From the NCBI RefSeq assembly GCF_900186585.1, contig NZ_FYDD01000004.1, positions 186,001 through 250,000 of the forward strand: a stretch of DNA of 64,000 nt. Direction: 5' to 3'. The DNA comes from Massiliimalia timonensis (GTDB lineage Bacteria > Bacillota > Clostridia > Oscillospirales > Ruminococcaceae). The translations under genes and the position numbers were made by a program. The notes beneath the pieces were generated by a model, which did no database searches, was not told where the DNA came from, and saw only the letters and a program-made list of their open reading frames with translations. This document shows, piece after piece, positions 33,481 through 42,731 of the stretch. Each line of letters starts with the position of its first letter. Position 1 is the stretch's first letter.

Positions 33481-33762
33481 ATGGAAACCAGAATTGCCCT
33501 GATCGGGATCATTGTTTATGATGTGGACAGCGTGAGGCGAACCAACGACATCCTGCATGAATATGCTCAATATATTGTGGGGCGGATGGGGCTGCCCTAT
33601 CGTGCGAAAGGGGTCAATATTATTTCGGTGACCTTAGATGCCCCAGAACCGGTCATCAGCGCCCTTTCCGGGAAATTGGGGCAGATTTCCGGCATCAGCG
33701 TAAAATCAATGCTCGCCAAGGAAGCGCGGGGAATAAAGAAAGGAATGGAAGAAGATGTATGA
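33481..33762 (+). CDS. TM1266-type putative iron-only hydrogenase system regulator
   Basis: A 93-residue ACT/NikR-like small protein of the TM1266 family, named for its frequent position beside [FeFe]-hydrogenase genes. It starts METRIALIGIIVYDVDSVRR and has the conserved YAQYIVGRMGLPYRAKGVNIISV followed by LSGKLGQISGISVKSML. It probably binds a small ligand or metal, but no direct DNA-binding motif is visible. The ATG at 33481 has AAAGGAG ahead. It overlaps the start of hydG by 8 bases, so the two are co-translated. Confidence 0.9.
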   Translation: METRIALIGIIVYDVDSVRRTNDILHEYAQYIVGRMGLPYRAKGVNIISVTLDAPEPVISALSGKLGQISGISVKSMLAKEARGIKKGMEEDV

Positions 33763-35173
33763 TTCAAAATCCCCTCATGCAGAGGAATTTATCTGTGATG
33801 AGGAAATTTTAGCAACGCTCGAATTTGCAAAGAAGAATAAAAACAATAAAGAACTGCTGCAGGAAATTTTACAGCAGGCGGAAGAAATGAAAGGATTGAG
33901 CTACCGTCAGGTAGCGTTACTGCTGGAATGCGATGACCAGCAGGTTATTGACGAGATCCACCGCATCGCTATGAAGATCAAAGAGCGCATTTACGGCAAC
34001 CGGATCGTCTTTTTCGCGCCACTTTATTTGGCTAACTACTGTGTCAACTCCTGCCGTTACTGCGGGTATCATCACTCCAACTGTGAAATGAAGCGGAAAA
34101 AGCTTTCTCAGGAAGAGATCCGCAAGGAAGTAATAGCGCTTCAGGACATGGGTCACAAGCGCCTTGCACTGGAAACCGGCGAAGACCCGGTCAATATTCC
34201 GCTGGAATATGTGCTGGAAAGCATCAAGACGATTTACAGCATCAAACATAAAAATGGGGCGATCCGCAGGGTGAATGTCAACATCGCGGCCACTACGGTA
34301 GAAAACTACCGCAAGCTGAAAGAGGCGGGGATCGGCACCTATATCCTGTTTCAGGAAACCTACCACAAGCCCACCTACGAGTACATGCATCCGGCAGGAC
34401 CAAAGCACAACTATGCCTACCACACAGAAGCAATGGACCGCGCACAGCAGGGCGGCATCGACGATGTGGGGATCGGCGTACTTTACGGACTGTATGACTA
34501 TAAATATGATACTGTTGGGATGATGATGCACATCAAGCATCTGGAGGACACCTGCGGCGTAGGCCCGCACACCATCAGCCTACCTCGGATGCGCTTTGCC
34601 AGCGATGTCAATATCGGTGATTACCAGAGGGTGCCGGACGAGGTGTTTTATAATATTGTGGCGATCCTGCGTTGCGCAGTACCGTACACTGGCATGATCA
34701 TCTCGACCCGTGAATCACCGGAAAGCCGGGAGAAGCTGCTAAAGCTAGGAATTTCCCAGTTAAGCGGCGGTTCCTGCACTGGGGTCGGCGGATACGCGGA
34801 TGAAGCACAGCGGGAAGAGGACAATACCGCGCAGTTTGAAGTAAACGATGAACGGAGTCTGGACGAGATCATGAACAGTTTGTGCCGGACGGGGTATATC
34901 CCCAGCTTCTGCACAGCATGCTATCGGGAAGGACGGACAGGCGACCGTTTCATGCAGCTTGCGAAGACCGGGCAGATCTGCAACGTATGTCAGCCGAACG
35001 CGCTGATGACCTTAAAGGAATATGTGATCGACTATGCCAGTGAGGAGACCCGCCGGTTCGCAGAAGAATTGATCGAAAAAGAGATCCCGAAAATTAAGAA
35101 TGAAAAGATCCGAGCAAAAACAATAGAAAACTTAAAACAGATCGAAGAAGGGAAACGTGATTTCCGCTTCTAA
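33755..35173 (+). CDS. hydG: [FeFe]-hydrogenase H-cluster radical SAM maturase HydG
   Basis: Splits tyrosine to give CO and cyanide on an iron-Cys complex for the hydrogenase H-cluster. The 472-residue protein has the radical-SAM cluster CVNSCRYC (C96, C100, C103). The accessory cluster near the C terminus is CTACYREGRTGDRFM followed by ICNVCQPNAL. These two together separate HydG from ThiH, whose C terminus lacks the second cluster. The companion maturases HydE and HydF and the hydrogenase itself are not in the window. The operon is TM1266-hydG, controlled by the leader described above. Confidence 0.96.
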   Translation: MYDSKSPHAEEFICDEEILATLEFAKKNKNNKELLQEILQQAEEMKGLSYRQVALLLECDDQQVIDEIHRIAMKIKERIYGNRIVFFAPLYLANYCVNSCRYCGYHHSNCEMKRKKLSQEEIRKEVIALQDMGHKRLALETGEDPVNIPLEYVLESIKTIYSIKHKNGAIRRVNVNIAATTVENYRKLKEAGIGTYILFQETYHKPTYEYMHPAGPKHNYAYHTEAMDRAQQGGIDDVGIGVLYGLYDYKYDTVGMMMHIKHLEDTCGVGPHTISLPRMRFASDVNIGDYQRVPDEVFYNIVAILRCAVPYTGMIISTRESPESREKLLKLGISQLSGGSCTGVGGYADEAQREEDNTAQFEVNDERSLDEIMNSLCRTGYIPSFCTACYREGRTGDRFMQLAKTGQICNVCQPNALMTLKEYVIDYASEETRRFAEELIEKEIPKIKNEKIRAKTIENLKQIEEGKRDFRF

Positions 35174-35185
35174 ATCTGGACATTG

Positions 35186-35221
35186 AAACAGGGGAGATAG
35201 TTGTTCTCCCCTGTTTTTTTC
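35186..35221 (+). terminator. Terminator of the TM1266-hydG operon
   Basis: AAACAGGGGAGA pairs with its complement around a 7-base loop, followed by eight T. Confidence 0.92.
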
Positions 35222-35297
35222 GTTGAAATACTGCCCAAAAACAAACCCGTTTTTTCGTGAAATTCAGAGGGATTCTGATGATTCGGCTTTCCCTTTC

Positions 35298-35326
35298 TTG
35301 TAAAGTAAAAATGCCTGTGCTACAAT
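35298..35326 (+). promoter_or_regulatory. Promoter of the GH78 gene
   Basis: TTGTAA (35298-35303) and TACAAT (35321-35326), spacing 17, about 50 bases before the ATG. Confidence 0.7.
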
Positions 35327-35374
35327 GAACTTGATTTATAAAATAAGAAAAATCTGATAAAAGGTGGGAATGAT

Positions 35375-37549
35375 ATGACCCATAATATTTTAGCGGGAAA
35401 CTGGATCACCGCGGCGGAAGATCTAAACGGGGCCAGCCCGGTATTTCGCCGTAAATTTATTTTGGAGCAAAAAAAGGTGCGCTCCGCGATGCTGGCGATA
35501 ACTGCCTTGGGATTGTATGAGGCGTCGCTGAATGGCCGCCGGATCGGTACAGACGTGCTTCAGCCCGGATTTACTGCATATCAGCACAGATTACAGTATC
35601 AGACTTATGATGTGACAGAGCTGTTGGAGCCAGAAAATGAACTGACAGCGTTGGTTGGCAATGGATGGGCGGTTGGCCGAATCGGGTTTAACGGGAAAGT
35701 AAAAGCTTATTCGGATAAGCCGGCGTTGATCGCCACGTTGGCGGTAGAGTATCAGGATGGCAGCCGGGTGCTTATCATCACAGACCGCGACTGGGAATAT
35801 GCGCAAAGCAAGGTGCGTTTTTCCGATATTTATGACGGCGAGACCTACGATGCATCCTGGCAGGTAAAGGATTGGAAGCCGGTCCTGCTGGGAAACTATC
35901 AGAAGGAGAACCTCATTCCACAAGAGGGGGCACCAATCCGGGAGCATAATGTATTTCAACCTATTCTGCTGAAAACCCCTAGAGGAGAGACTGTACTGGA
36001 TTTTGGCCAGAACCTGACTGGGTATGTGCGTTTTACGGTAAAAGGGGAGCCGGGTGCTGTGTGCGAGCTTTCCCATGGAGAGATTCTGGATAAGGACGGT
36101 AATTTTTACAATGAGAACCTACGCTCCGCCAAGGCGAAGCTCTGTTATATCTGCGATGGTACGGAGCAAACCTATCAGCCGCATTTTACCTTTATGGGCT
36201 TTCGTTATGTGCGGGTAGATCAATGGCCGGAAGAGGTAGACCCCTCCCGCTTCGAGGCGGTCGCGGTACATTCCTACATGGAGCGGACCGGCTGGTTTGA
36301 GTGCTCCTCCAGCAAGGTCAACCAGCTTTACCGGAACATTATTTGGGGACAAAAAGGCAATTTCTTGGATATCCCGACCGACTGCCCGCAGCGTGACGAA
36401 CGTCTGGGATGGACTGGGGATGCGCAGGTGTTTATCCGTGCGGCGGCTTATAACTATGATGTAGAACAGTTCTTCCGCAAATGGCTCAAGGATTTGGCGG
36501 CGGAACAGGAGCCGGATGGAAGTGTCCCGGATGTTATTCCAAATGTGTTTGACAGCCAGATGCATTCTGCGGCTTGGGGAGACGCAGCAGTGATCTGCCC
36601 ATGGCAGCTTTACCTTACTTATGGACATAAAGATATTTTGGAAAACCAGTTCCACAGTATGAAGCGCTGGATCGATTATATCCGTTCCGTCAGCGAAGAC
36701 GGCGTCTTTTGGAAAGGCGGCACCCATTTTGGGGATTGGCTGGGGCTGGATGCCCCGGCGGGAAGCTATAAGGGCTCGACCGATCCCGATTTGATCGCCC
36801 AAGCGTATTTTGCTTACTCTACCTCCCTTTTGATCAAGGCTGGAAAGGTCTTGGGAGAAAATATGGAAGAATACGAGCTGCTGTACCAGAAGGTACGTGG
36901 CCGGTACCAGCAGGAATTCATCCGCGGCGGTGAGTTGACCTGCAATACGCAGACAGCTTATGTTATTACCCTTTATTTCCATCTTTGCGACCAGCCAATT
37001 CCTTTTGCGAGGCATTTGGCGCAGATGATAGAGGATAACGGGAACCGACTGCAAACTGGGTTTGTGGGCACGCCGTACCTGCTGCATGCGCTGTCTGAAA
37101 ACGGGTATGCGCAGCTTGCCTATACCCTGTTGCTTCAGGAGGATTTCCCATCATGGTTATATTCAGTAAACCAGGGCGCTACCACCATCTGGGAGCACTG
37201 GGATGGGATCAATGAAAAGGGAGAAATGTGGAGCACGGATATGAACTCGTTTAACCATTATGCATATGGCTCGGTTGCTGACTGGATGTATGGCGTAATG
37301 GCGGGGATCTGTCCGGATGAGTCTGCTCCCGGATACCGGCGCATTTTGTTCCGGCCGATCACTGACAAACGGCTCAGCTCGGTGCAGGCTTCCCTGAAAA
37401 CAGTTTATGGAAAGGTGGCCAGCGGCTGGTACCGTGCAAATGGGAAGACTGTTTACATCTTTGACGTACCGTCTGGCTGTACCGCAGAGATTCAGATAGA
37501 AAACCAGAACTTTAGCGTGGAAGCGGGACATTACGAGTATAAAATCTAG
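35375..37549 (+). CDS. Alpha-L-rhamnosidase, glycoside hydrolase family 78
   Basis: Releases terminal rhamnose from plant glycosides or pectin side chains. The 724-residue protein has N-terminal beta-sandwich domains (about 1-290, with SLNGRRIGTDVLQPGFTAY and DFGQNLTGYVRF). They are followed by the (alpha/alpha)6 catalytic domain with the family signature DCPQRDERLGWTGDAQVF, where the general acid Glu lies, and TTIWEHWDG further on. A C-terminal beta domain ends it. There is no signal peptide, so the enzyme is cytosolic and needs imported oligosaccharides. It is shorter than many GH78 enzymes. No rhamnose catabolic genes are adjacent. Confidence 0.92.
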   Translation: MTHNILAGNWITAAEDLNGASPVFRRKFILEQKKVRSAMLAITALGLYEASLNGRRIGTDVLQPGFTAYQHRLQYQTYDVTELLEPENELTALVGNGWAVGRIGFNGKVKAYSDKPALIATLAVEYQDGSRVLIITDRDWEYAQSKVRFSDIYDGETYDASWQVKDWKPVLLGNYQKENLIPQEGAPIREHNVFQPILLKTPRGETVLDFGQNLTGYVRFTVKGEPGAVCELSHGEILDKDGNFYNENLRSAKAKLCYICDGTEQTYQPHFTFMGFRYVRVDQWPEEVDPSRFEAVAVHSYMERTGWFECSSSKVNQLYRNIIWGQKGNFLDIPTDCPQRDERLGWTGDAQVFIRAAAYNYDVEQFFRKWLKDLAAEQEPDGSVPDVIPNVFDSQMHSAAWGDAAVICPWQLYLTYGHKDILENQFHSMKRWIDYIRSVSEDGVFWKGGTHFGDWLGLDAPAGSYKGSTDPDLIAQAYFAYSTSLLIKAGKVLGENMEEYELLYQKVRGRYQQEFIRGGELTCNTQTAYVITLYFHLCDQPIPFARHLAQMIEDNGNRLQTGFVGTPYLLHALSENGYAQLAYTLLLQEDFPSWLYSVNQGATTIWEHWDGINEKGEMWSTDMNSFNHYAYGSVADWMYGVMAGICPDESAPGYRRILFRPITDKRLSSVQASLKTVYGKVASGWYRANGKTVYIFDVPSGCTAEIQIENQNFSVEAGHYEYKI

Positions 37550-37551
37550 GA

Positions 37552-37584
37552 AAAAGGCGGATAACAACAGTTATCCGCCTTTTA
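37552..37584 (+). terminator. Terminator of the GH78 gene
   Basis: AAAAGGCGGATAAC pairs with its complement with a 4-base loop; the right arm ends TTTT. It lies 3 bases past the stop codon. Confidence 0.8.
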
Positions 37585-37721
37585 TCAAGAATAAAATATG
37601 AATTTCATATGTGCAGATTATTAATTTATCAGCCGGCAACTTGATTTTTATACCAAGTTGTTTTATACTTAAAGGTATCACTTCTTTACAAGTTTGGAGT
37701 AAAATCAGAAAGGATGGGTGT

Positions 37722-39086
37722 ATGATGGCAGATAAATTTTCTCAGATCACACCACAGATTGAACATTATACAAAGCTGTGCATGAGCAATGGACCGATCG
37801 ACCCGCAGCTTTATCAACAGTATGATGTAAAGAGAGGTCTGCGTGATTTAGATGGAAAAGGCGTCTTGACTGGTTTGACTGAAATTTCAGATATTGTTTC
37901 TAAGAAACAGGAAAATGGCAAGATGGTACCCTGCGAAGGGAAACTATACTATCGTGGCGTAGACGTGGAAGAAATGGTGCGTGGGTTCGTCAGTGAAAAG
38001 CGGTTTGGATTTGAAGAAGCGACCTATCTGCTGTTGTTCGGCAATCTTCCCAACCGGGAACAGTTGGATGAATTTTGCGGTGTTTTAGCTGATTACCGGA
38101 CACTTCCAACCAGCTTTGTGCGGGACATCATCATGAAAGCGCCAAGCCAGGACATGATGAATACACTGGCAAGAAGTGTGCTGACCTTGTACTCTTATGA
38201 TGCAAATGCGAATGATACCAGCATCCCGAATGTTTTGCGCCAATGTCTGGAGCTGATCTCCCTGTTCCCGCTGCTCTCTGTTTACGGATACCAGGCGTAC
38301 AGCCACTATCATGACGGGAAGAGCCTGTTTATCCACTCACCGAAACCGGAGCTATCCACCGCAGAAAACATTTTAAGGATCCTCCGCCCCAATAAAAAAT
38401 ACACGCCGTTAGAGGCGCGGATCTTAGATGTGGCGCTGGTACTGCATGCCGAGCACGGCGGCGGAAACAACTCCACTTTTACCACCCACGTCGTTACCTC
38501 CTCTGGGACGGATACCTATTCCGCGATCGCGGCGGCGCTTGGCTCGCTGAAAGGCCCGCGGCACGGCGGTGCGAACATCAAGGTGGTGCAGATGTTCGAG
38601 GACATGAAGCAGAACGTAAAAGACTGGAACGACGACGAAGAGATTTCTAATTACCTGAAAGCATTATTACATAAACAGGCCTTTGATAAAGCCGGCCTGA
38701 TCTACGGTATGGGGCATGCGGTATATTCTATCTCTGACCCGCGTGCAAATGTGTTTAAACACTTTGTAAAGAGCCTATCTGAGGAAAAGGGGCGTGAGGA
38801 GGAATTTGCCCTTTATTCTGCGGTAGAACGTTTAGCGCCGAGAGTGATCGGGGATGAACGGAAGATTTACAAAGGCGTCAGCGCAAATGTAGACTTTTAT
38901 AGCGGGTTCGTTTATAGTATGCTGGATCTGCCGTTGGAATTATACACCCCGATTTTCGCGATTGCAAGGATCGCGGGCTGGAGCGCGCACCGGATCGAAG
39001 AACTGGTAAACGCGGGGAAAATTATCCGCCCGGCTTATATGAATGTTGGAGCACACAAAGAATATGTCCCGCTGGACGAACGGTAA
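37722..39086 (+). CDS. gltA: Citrate synthase
   Basis: Condenses acetyl-CoA with oxaloacetate to citrate; in an anaerobe it usually feeds glutamate synthesis. The 454-residue protein has an N-terminal extension, YRGVDVEEMVRGFVSE, then the catalytic regions: LHAEHGGGNNSTF (His), GPRHGGANIKVVQM (His), and GMGHAVYSISDPRANVFK with the following Asp-containing segment. The start is the ATG at 37722, where AAGGATGG lies ahead; a longer frame begins at 37611 but its first 37 residues have no ribosome binding site. It is monocistronic. Confidence 0.93.
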   Translation: MMADKFSQITPQIEHYTKLCMSNGPIDPQLYQQYDVKRGLRDLDGKGVLTGLTEISDIVSKKQENGKMVPCEGKLYYRGVDVEEMVRGFVSEKRFGFEEATYLLLFGNLPNREQLDEFCGVLADYRTLPTSFVRDIIMKAPSQDMMNTLARSVLTLYSYDANANDTSIPNVLRQCLELISLFPLLSVYGYQAYSHYHDGKSLFIHSPKPELSTAENILRILRPNKKYTPLEARILDVALVLHAEHGGGNNSTFTTHVVTSSGTDTYSAIAAALGSLKGPRHGGANIKVVQMFEDMKQNVKDWNDDEEISNYLKALLHKQAFDKAGLIYGMGHAVYSISDPRANVFKHFVKSLSEEKGREEEFALYSAVERLAPRVIGDERKIYKGVSANVDFYSGFVYSMLDLPLELYTPIFAIARIAGWSAHRIEELVNAGKIIRPAYMNVGAHKEYVPLDER

Positions 39087-39089
39087 ATA

Positions 39090-39125
39090 AAAAAGGAGCA
39101 GCCCATACGAGCTGCTCCTTTTTTA
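39090..39125 (+). terminator. Terminator of gltA
   Basis: AAAAAGGAGCAGC pairs with its complement, followed by a T-run. It begins 3 bases after the stop codon. Confidence 0.9.
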
Positions 39126-39278
39126 TTTCAGGCGGTCTTTTCACCTTTTCCGTTGATGGTCCCAAGGGGCCAAAAACAACAGGCAATCGGAAAAAACACC
39201 ATATTTTTCTGAAAGATGGCGACAGGGAAAAACAAGAAAGCAGTCCGGTAAACTTGAGCCGCTCCATGTCAATGCGCC

Positions 39279-40526
39279 TTAATAAATGATCGCACCGTAC
39301 TTCTTGGCGATCTTTTTCAAGGTCTCTTCTTCGATGCTGGAACGGGAATCCACCAGCGCTTTTCCTGTGTAAAGCAAGAGGGCAAGCCGCAGGGCGATCT
39401 CGTCATGGGAGTAAACGGAGATCGGCAAAGAAGAAAGGTGCGCGTTTGCGCCGAAATCCCGGGCTTCATCCACGTTGTCGATCTCAACCACGATCACGTC
39501 GATGCACTCTTCCTCCAGCCGGAGAAAATCGTCGCACATATCCGGACTGCACAATAATGGCGCGGAGCATTCGATTTGGTCAGAATACAGATGGTAGTGC
39601 TCGGTGCTGTCCGCCAAAATAATTTCGTCTTCTTTTTCGATCGGACGGGTGGAATCAAAGATCACTGCAGGAGGATATTGCTGCAGCATTGCTCCGATTT
39701 TACGCAGATGCTCCGGCGTTGTCCCACAGCATCCCCCCACTAAGGAAGCGCCGGCCTGGATCAGGGCTTTCATCTGCTCTGCCATCTGTTCCGGCGGCAG
39801 CCCCGGAATCAAGGTATGACGATCCTCGTCATAAGAAGATGCAGAGGGCTTGGCAACCAAAGGTACTTTTGCATACTCGGTCATCTGCTGTAACACTTCC
39901 AGCATGGCGGCAGGCCCGCACGAACAGTTTAAACCAAAGGCGGCGATCCCTAGCTCCTGTAGGATAATCAAAGCGTTGACCGCCTTTCCCCCGTCTAAGG
40001 TGTTCCCTTCTTCGTCAATGGTCATGGTAATGACAACTGGTTTTTTAAACTTGCGCAGTGCGATTGCCGCCGCGCGCGCTTCAGGGATCGAAACCATGGT
40101 TTCCGCAACAAAAAGGTCAACGCCGGCCTCTGCCAAAATGGAGGCCTGTTCCCGGAACGCGTCCATTACCTCTGTGTAGGAGGATTCCCCAAACGGCTCT
40201 ACCTCCAAGCCAGTCGGTGAAAGCACGCCAGCTACAGGCACTTTTCCAGCCGAAGCCTGTTTGGAAAGCTCAACTAAAGTCCGGTTCAGCGTTTCAAATT
40301 CATCCTCCAGCCCGTGCTGGGCCAGGTTATTTCTGCCGGCGCCAAAGGTCGGCGCGTACAGCAATCCACATCCTGCGGACAGGAATTCCCGTTGCAGGGA
40401 AATTAGTTTTTGAGGGTGTTCTGTGATCCATTTTGGGATACAGGTCCCCTCTGGGATTTTGTCAGAAAACAAATTAGTGGCAGTCGCTCCGTCAAGTAAC
40501 AACGGAACCGATAAATCCACGTCCAT
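39279..40526 (-). CDS. Homocysteine S-methyltransferase family protein (MetH N-terminal type)
   Basis: A 415-residue protein whose first 290 residues are the zinc-dependent homocysteine-binding TIM barrel: LLLDGATATNLF, the zinc-ligand region GLNCSCGPAAM and GGCCGTTPEHL. About 125 further residues form an extra C-terminal domain rich in acidic and hydrophobic patches. It is not the folate or cobalamin domain of full-length MetH. The methyl donor is therefore unknown (S-methylmethionine, a betaine, or a partner corrinoid protein). It follows argS after 15 bases, with its ribosome binding site AAGGAAAGG overlapping the argS stop, so it is the last gene of that operon. Confidence 0.85.
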   Translation of the reverse strand: MDVDLSVPLLLDGATATNLFSDKIPEGTCIPKWITEHPQKLISLQREFLSAGCGLLYAPTFGAGRNNLAQHGLEDEFETLNRTLVELSKQASAGKVPVAGVLSPTGLEVEPFGESSYTEVMDAFREQASILAEAGVDLFVAETMVSIPEARAAAIALRKFKKPVVITMTIDEEGNTLDGGKAVNALIILQELGIAAFGLNCSCGPAAMLEVLQQMTEYAKVPLVAKPSASSYDEDRHTLIPGLPPEQMAEQMKALIQAGASLVGGCCGTTPEHLRKIGAMLQQYPPAVIFDSTRPIEKEDEIILADSTEHYHLYSDQIECSAPLLCSPDMCDDFLRLEEECIDVIVVEIDNVDEARDFGANAHLSSLPISVYSHDEIALRLALLLYTGKALVDSRSSIEEETLKKIAKKYGAIIY

Positions 40527-40541
40527 AATCGAATCCTTTCC

Positions 40542-42236
40542 TTACATTTTTTCCGGCGCGTCGATTTTTAACAGGTGCAGGACATTGGAAAGCACTGTTT
40601 TCACACAGGTACACAGTCCTAAACGCGCCATAGTCAAAGCCGGGTCATCGTTGTCTACACGGCAGGCATTGTAAAACTTGTGGAACAGGGTCGCAAGGGT
40701 GATCACATAACGGGTGATCCGCGCGGGATCGTATGCCTTGGCGGACTCGATGATCTCGTTTGGCAGGGTGGCGATAAAGCGGATCAGCTCCCGTTCTTCC
40801 GGCTGGGTCAGCAGGGAGAAATCGCATTCCTTCCAATCGGCGAGCACTTTTCCCTCCGAACGGAGTTTGGAAAGGATGCTGCAGATCCGGGCATGCGCAT
40901 ACTGGACGTAGTAAACCGGGTTTTCACTGGATGTTTCCACAGCCAGATCTAGGTCGAAATCCATCTGGGAATTCGCCTCCCTTAGGTTAAAGAAAAACCG
41001 TGCCGCATCGATTGGGACTTCATCCAGCAGGTCGACCAGCGTGATCGACTTCCCGGTACGCTTGCTCACCTTCACCGGTTCGCCGTCCCGCATCAGCTTG
41101 ACCAGCTGCATCAGAACAATGTCCAGCTTGCTGCCGTCCAAGCCAATCGCATCCATAGCGCCTTTTAAGCGGGCTACATGGCCGTGGTGGTCTGCACCCC
41201 AGATGTTGATCACTTTGTCAAACCCGCGGACCGCAAATTTATTGTAATGATAAGCAATATCCGCCGCAAAGTAGGTCGGGACCCCGTTGGAACGAACTAG
41301 GACGTCATCCTTTTCAGCGCCGAAAGCGGTCGCTTTATAAAATAGAGTTCCATCCTGTTCATAGGTGTACCCATTTTTGGTCAACCGGTCAATACAGTTC
41401 ATCACTTCCCCGCTTTCGTGCAGGGTGCTTTCCATAAACCATACATCATAAAGGATGCGGTATTTGGCAAGGTCGTTTTTCAGGTTTTCGATATTGATGG
41501 GCAGCGCATAGTCGACCAATGCCTGTCGGCGGGTCTCTTCATCGCAGTCCATGTATTTGTCGCCGTACAGCTCGGCGAATTTTTCTGCATGCGCGACAAT
41601 ATCCTTGCCTTGATAAGCGTCTGCCGGCAGTTCTACATTTTCTTCCCCTTTAAAGTGCTGCTGGTACCGCACAGAAAGGGACATACCGAATTTGTTGATC
41701 TGGTTGCCCGCGTCATTTACATAGAATTCCCGCGTTACATCATATCCGGCCCAATCCAGTACCGAAGCAAGACAGTCCCCGATCGAGCCGCCGCGTGCAT
41801 TTCCAATGTGCATCGGCCCGGTGGGATTAGCGGAAACAAATTCCACCATTACCTTTTTTCCGCCGCCAAATTCGGAACGGCCGTATTGGTCTGCATCAGC
41901 AGCCACACCTTTCAGCACGTCGGAAAACCAGCGACCCGCAACAAAGAAATTCATAAATCCCGGGCCGGCGATCTCGCAGCGTTCAAAGTAGCTACCCTCC
42001 AGCGCCAGTTCTTTGGAAATTTCCTCGGCAATTTTTCTAGGAGCCTGATGGAACGCGCGCGCGCTTACCATTGCGATATTGCTGGCGAAATCCCCGTGGG
42101 AGGTGTCCGCCGGGATCTCGATCTGGAATGCTGGGATCGGCTCGTCGGCAAGAGCGCCGCTGCGCACACATCTGCCCAGCGCATCCCGGATCAGTTCTTC
42201 CAGTTGGCTTTTCGCTTCCAGTAAAAGGTTTGTCAT
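40542..42236 (-). CDS. argS: Arginyl-tRNA synthetase
   Basis: Class I aminoacyl-tRNA synthetase that charges tRNA-Arg. The 564-residue protein has the N-terminal Add-1 domain, then the HIGH-type motif ANPTGPMHIGNARGG. A KMSK-like region is KVSKRTGKSITLVD; the KMSK is degenerate, as is common in ArgRS. A helical DALR anticodon-binding domain ends it, with YNACRVDND. It is the fourth gene of a ddl-murI-DUF1934-argS-methyltransferase run. In B. subtilis argS also follows a DUF1934 gene (ywiB). Confidence 0.97.
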   Translation of the reverse strand: MTNLLLEAKSQLEELIRDALGRCVRSGALADEPIPAFQIEIPADTSHGDFASNIAMVSARAFHQAPRKIAEEISKELALEGSYFERCEIAGPGFMNFFVAGRWFSDVLKGVAADADQYGRSEFGGGKKVMVEFVSANPTGPMHIGNARGGSIGDCLASVLDWAGYDVTREFYVNDAGNQINKFGMSLSVRYQQHFKGEENVELPADAYQGKDIVAHAEKFAELYGDKYMDCDEETRRQALVDYALPINIENLKNDLAKYRILYDVWFMESTLHESGEVMNCIDRLTKNGYTYEQDGTLFYKATAFGAEKDDVLVRSNGVPTYFAADIAYHYNKFAVRGFDKVINIWGADHHGHVARLKGAMDAIGLDGSKLDIVLMQLVKLMRDGEPVKVSKRTGKSITLVDLLDEVPIDAARFFFNLREANSQMDFDLDLAVETSSENPVYYVQYAHARICSILSKLRSEGKVLADWKECDFSLLTQPEERELIRFIATLPNEIIESAKAYDPARITRYVITLATLFHKFYNACRVDNDDPALTMARLGLCTCVKTVLSNVLHLLKIDAPEKM

Positions 42237-42270
42237 GTCTCTATTCCTTTCTTTTGAATCGTCCTTGCTT

Positions 42271-42711
42271 TTATGCTTGAAGTGGATTGGGGTTTTCTTT
42301 CACATCCACATATACTTCATTTTCACTGATATGGGTGGAGTTGATATCCAGCGAGTATTTAAAATACAGGCTGCCTCCGTCGTCATTCATTTTAACATCT
42401 ACATCCGAGGCGGAGATTCCAATCAAAAGATCTCCCTGCACGGTGTTATAAAAGCCTACGTTGCGGGCGCCGCGCTCGATCACCAGATTGGAACGGGAGG
42501 CCCCGTGCCGGATCATCGAAACCTTATCCAGCCCTTCTACCTTTAGGGTCGTGCGGCAGCCTTCAAAGCCGGTCGTTTCCGATTCCTCGTATACAACGTA
42601 ATAATTTTGTCCCCGGCGGTAAAAAACGCCTTGGGTGTAAAGCTCTGTTGTGTCGCTGGCCCCATCTGCCGACTGGATACCGCGAATATTGATCAACACA
42701 TCTTTTTTCAA
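42271..42711 (-). CDS. DUF1934 (YwiB-like calycin) protein
   Basis: A 146-residue soluble protein of the DUF1934 family, a calycin-like beta barrel of unknown role. Typical stretches are LINIRGIQSADG, YYVVYEESETTGFEGCRTTLKV and NLVIERGARNVGFYNT. It ends with FKYSLDINSTHISENEVYVDV. Its position directly before argS is conserved with B. subtilis ywiB, which supports the family call. It lies 21 bases downstream of murI. Confidence 0.88.
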   Translation of the reverse strand: MKKDVLINIRGIQSADGASDTTELYTQGVFYRRGQNYYVVYEESETTGFEGCRTTLKVEGLDKVSMIRHGASRSNLVIERGARNVGFYNTVQGDLLIGISASDVDVKMNDDGGSLYFKYSLDINSTHISENEVYVDVKENPNPLQA

Positions 42712-42731
42712 TGTTTCACCAATTCCTTAAA

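Noticed and set aside
37611-37721. A 37-codon N-terminal extension of citrate synthase
   Set aside because: No ribosome binding site at the upstream ATG, a sequence not typical of the family, and AAGGATGG placed correctly for the ATG at 37722.
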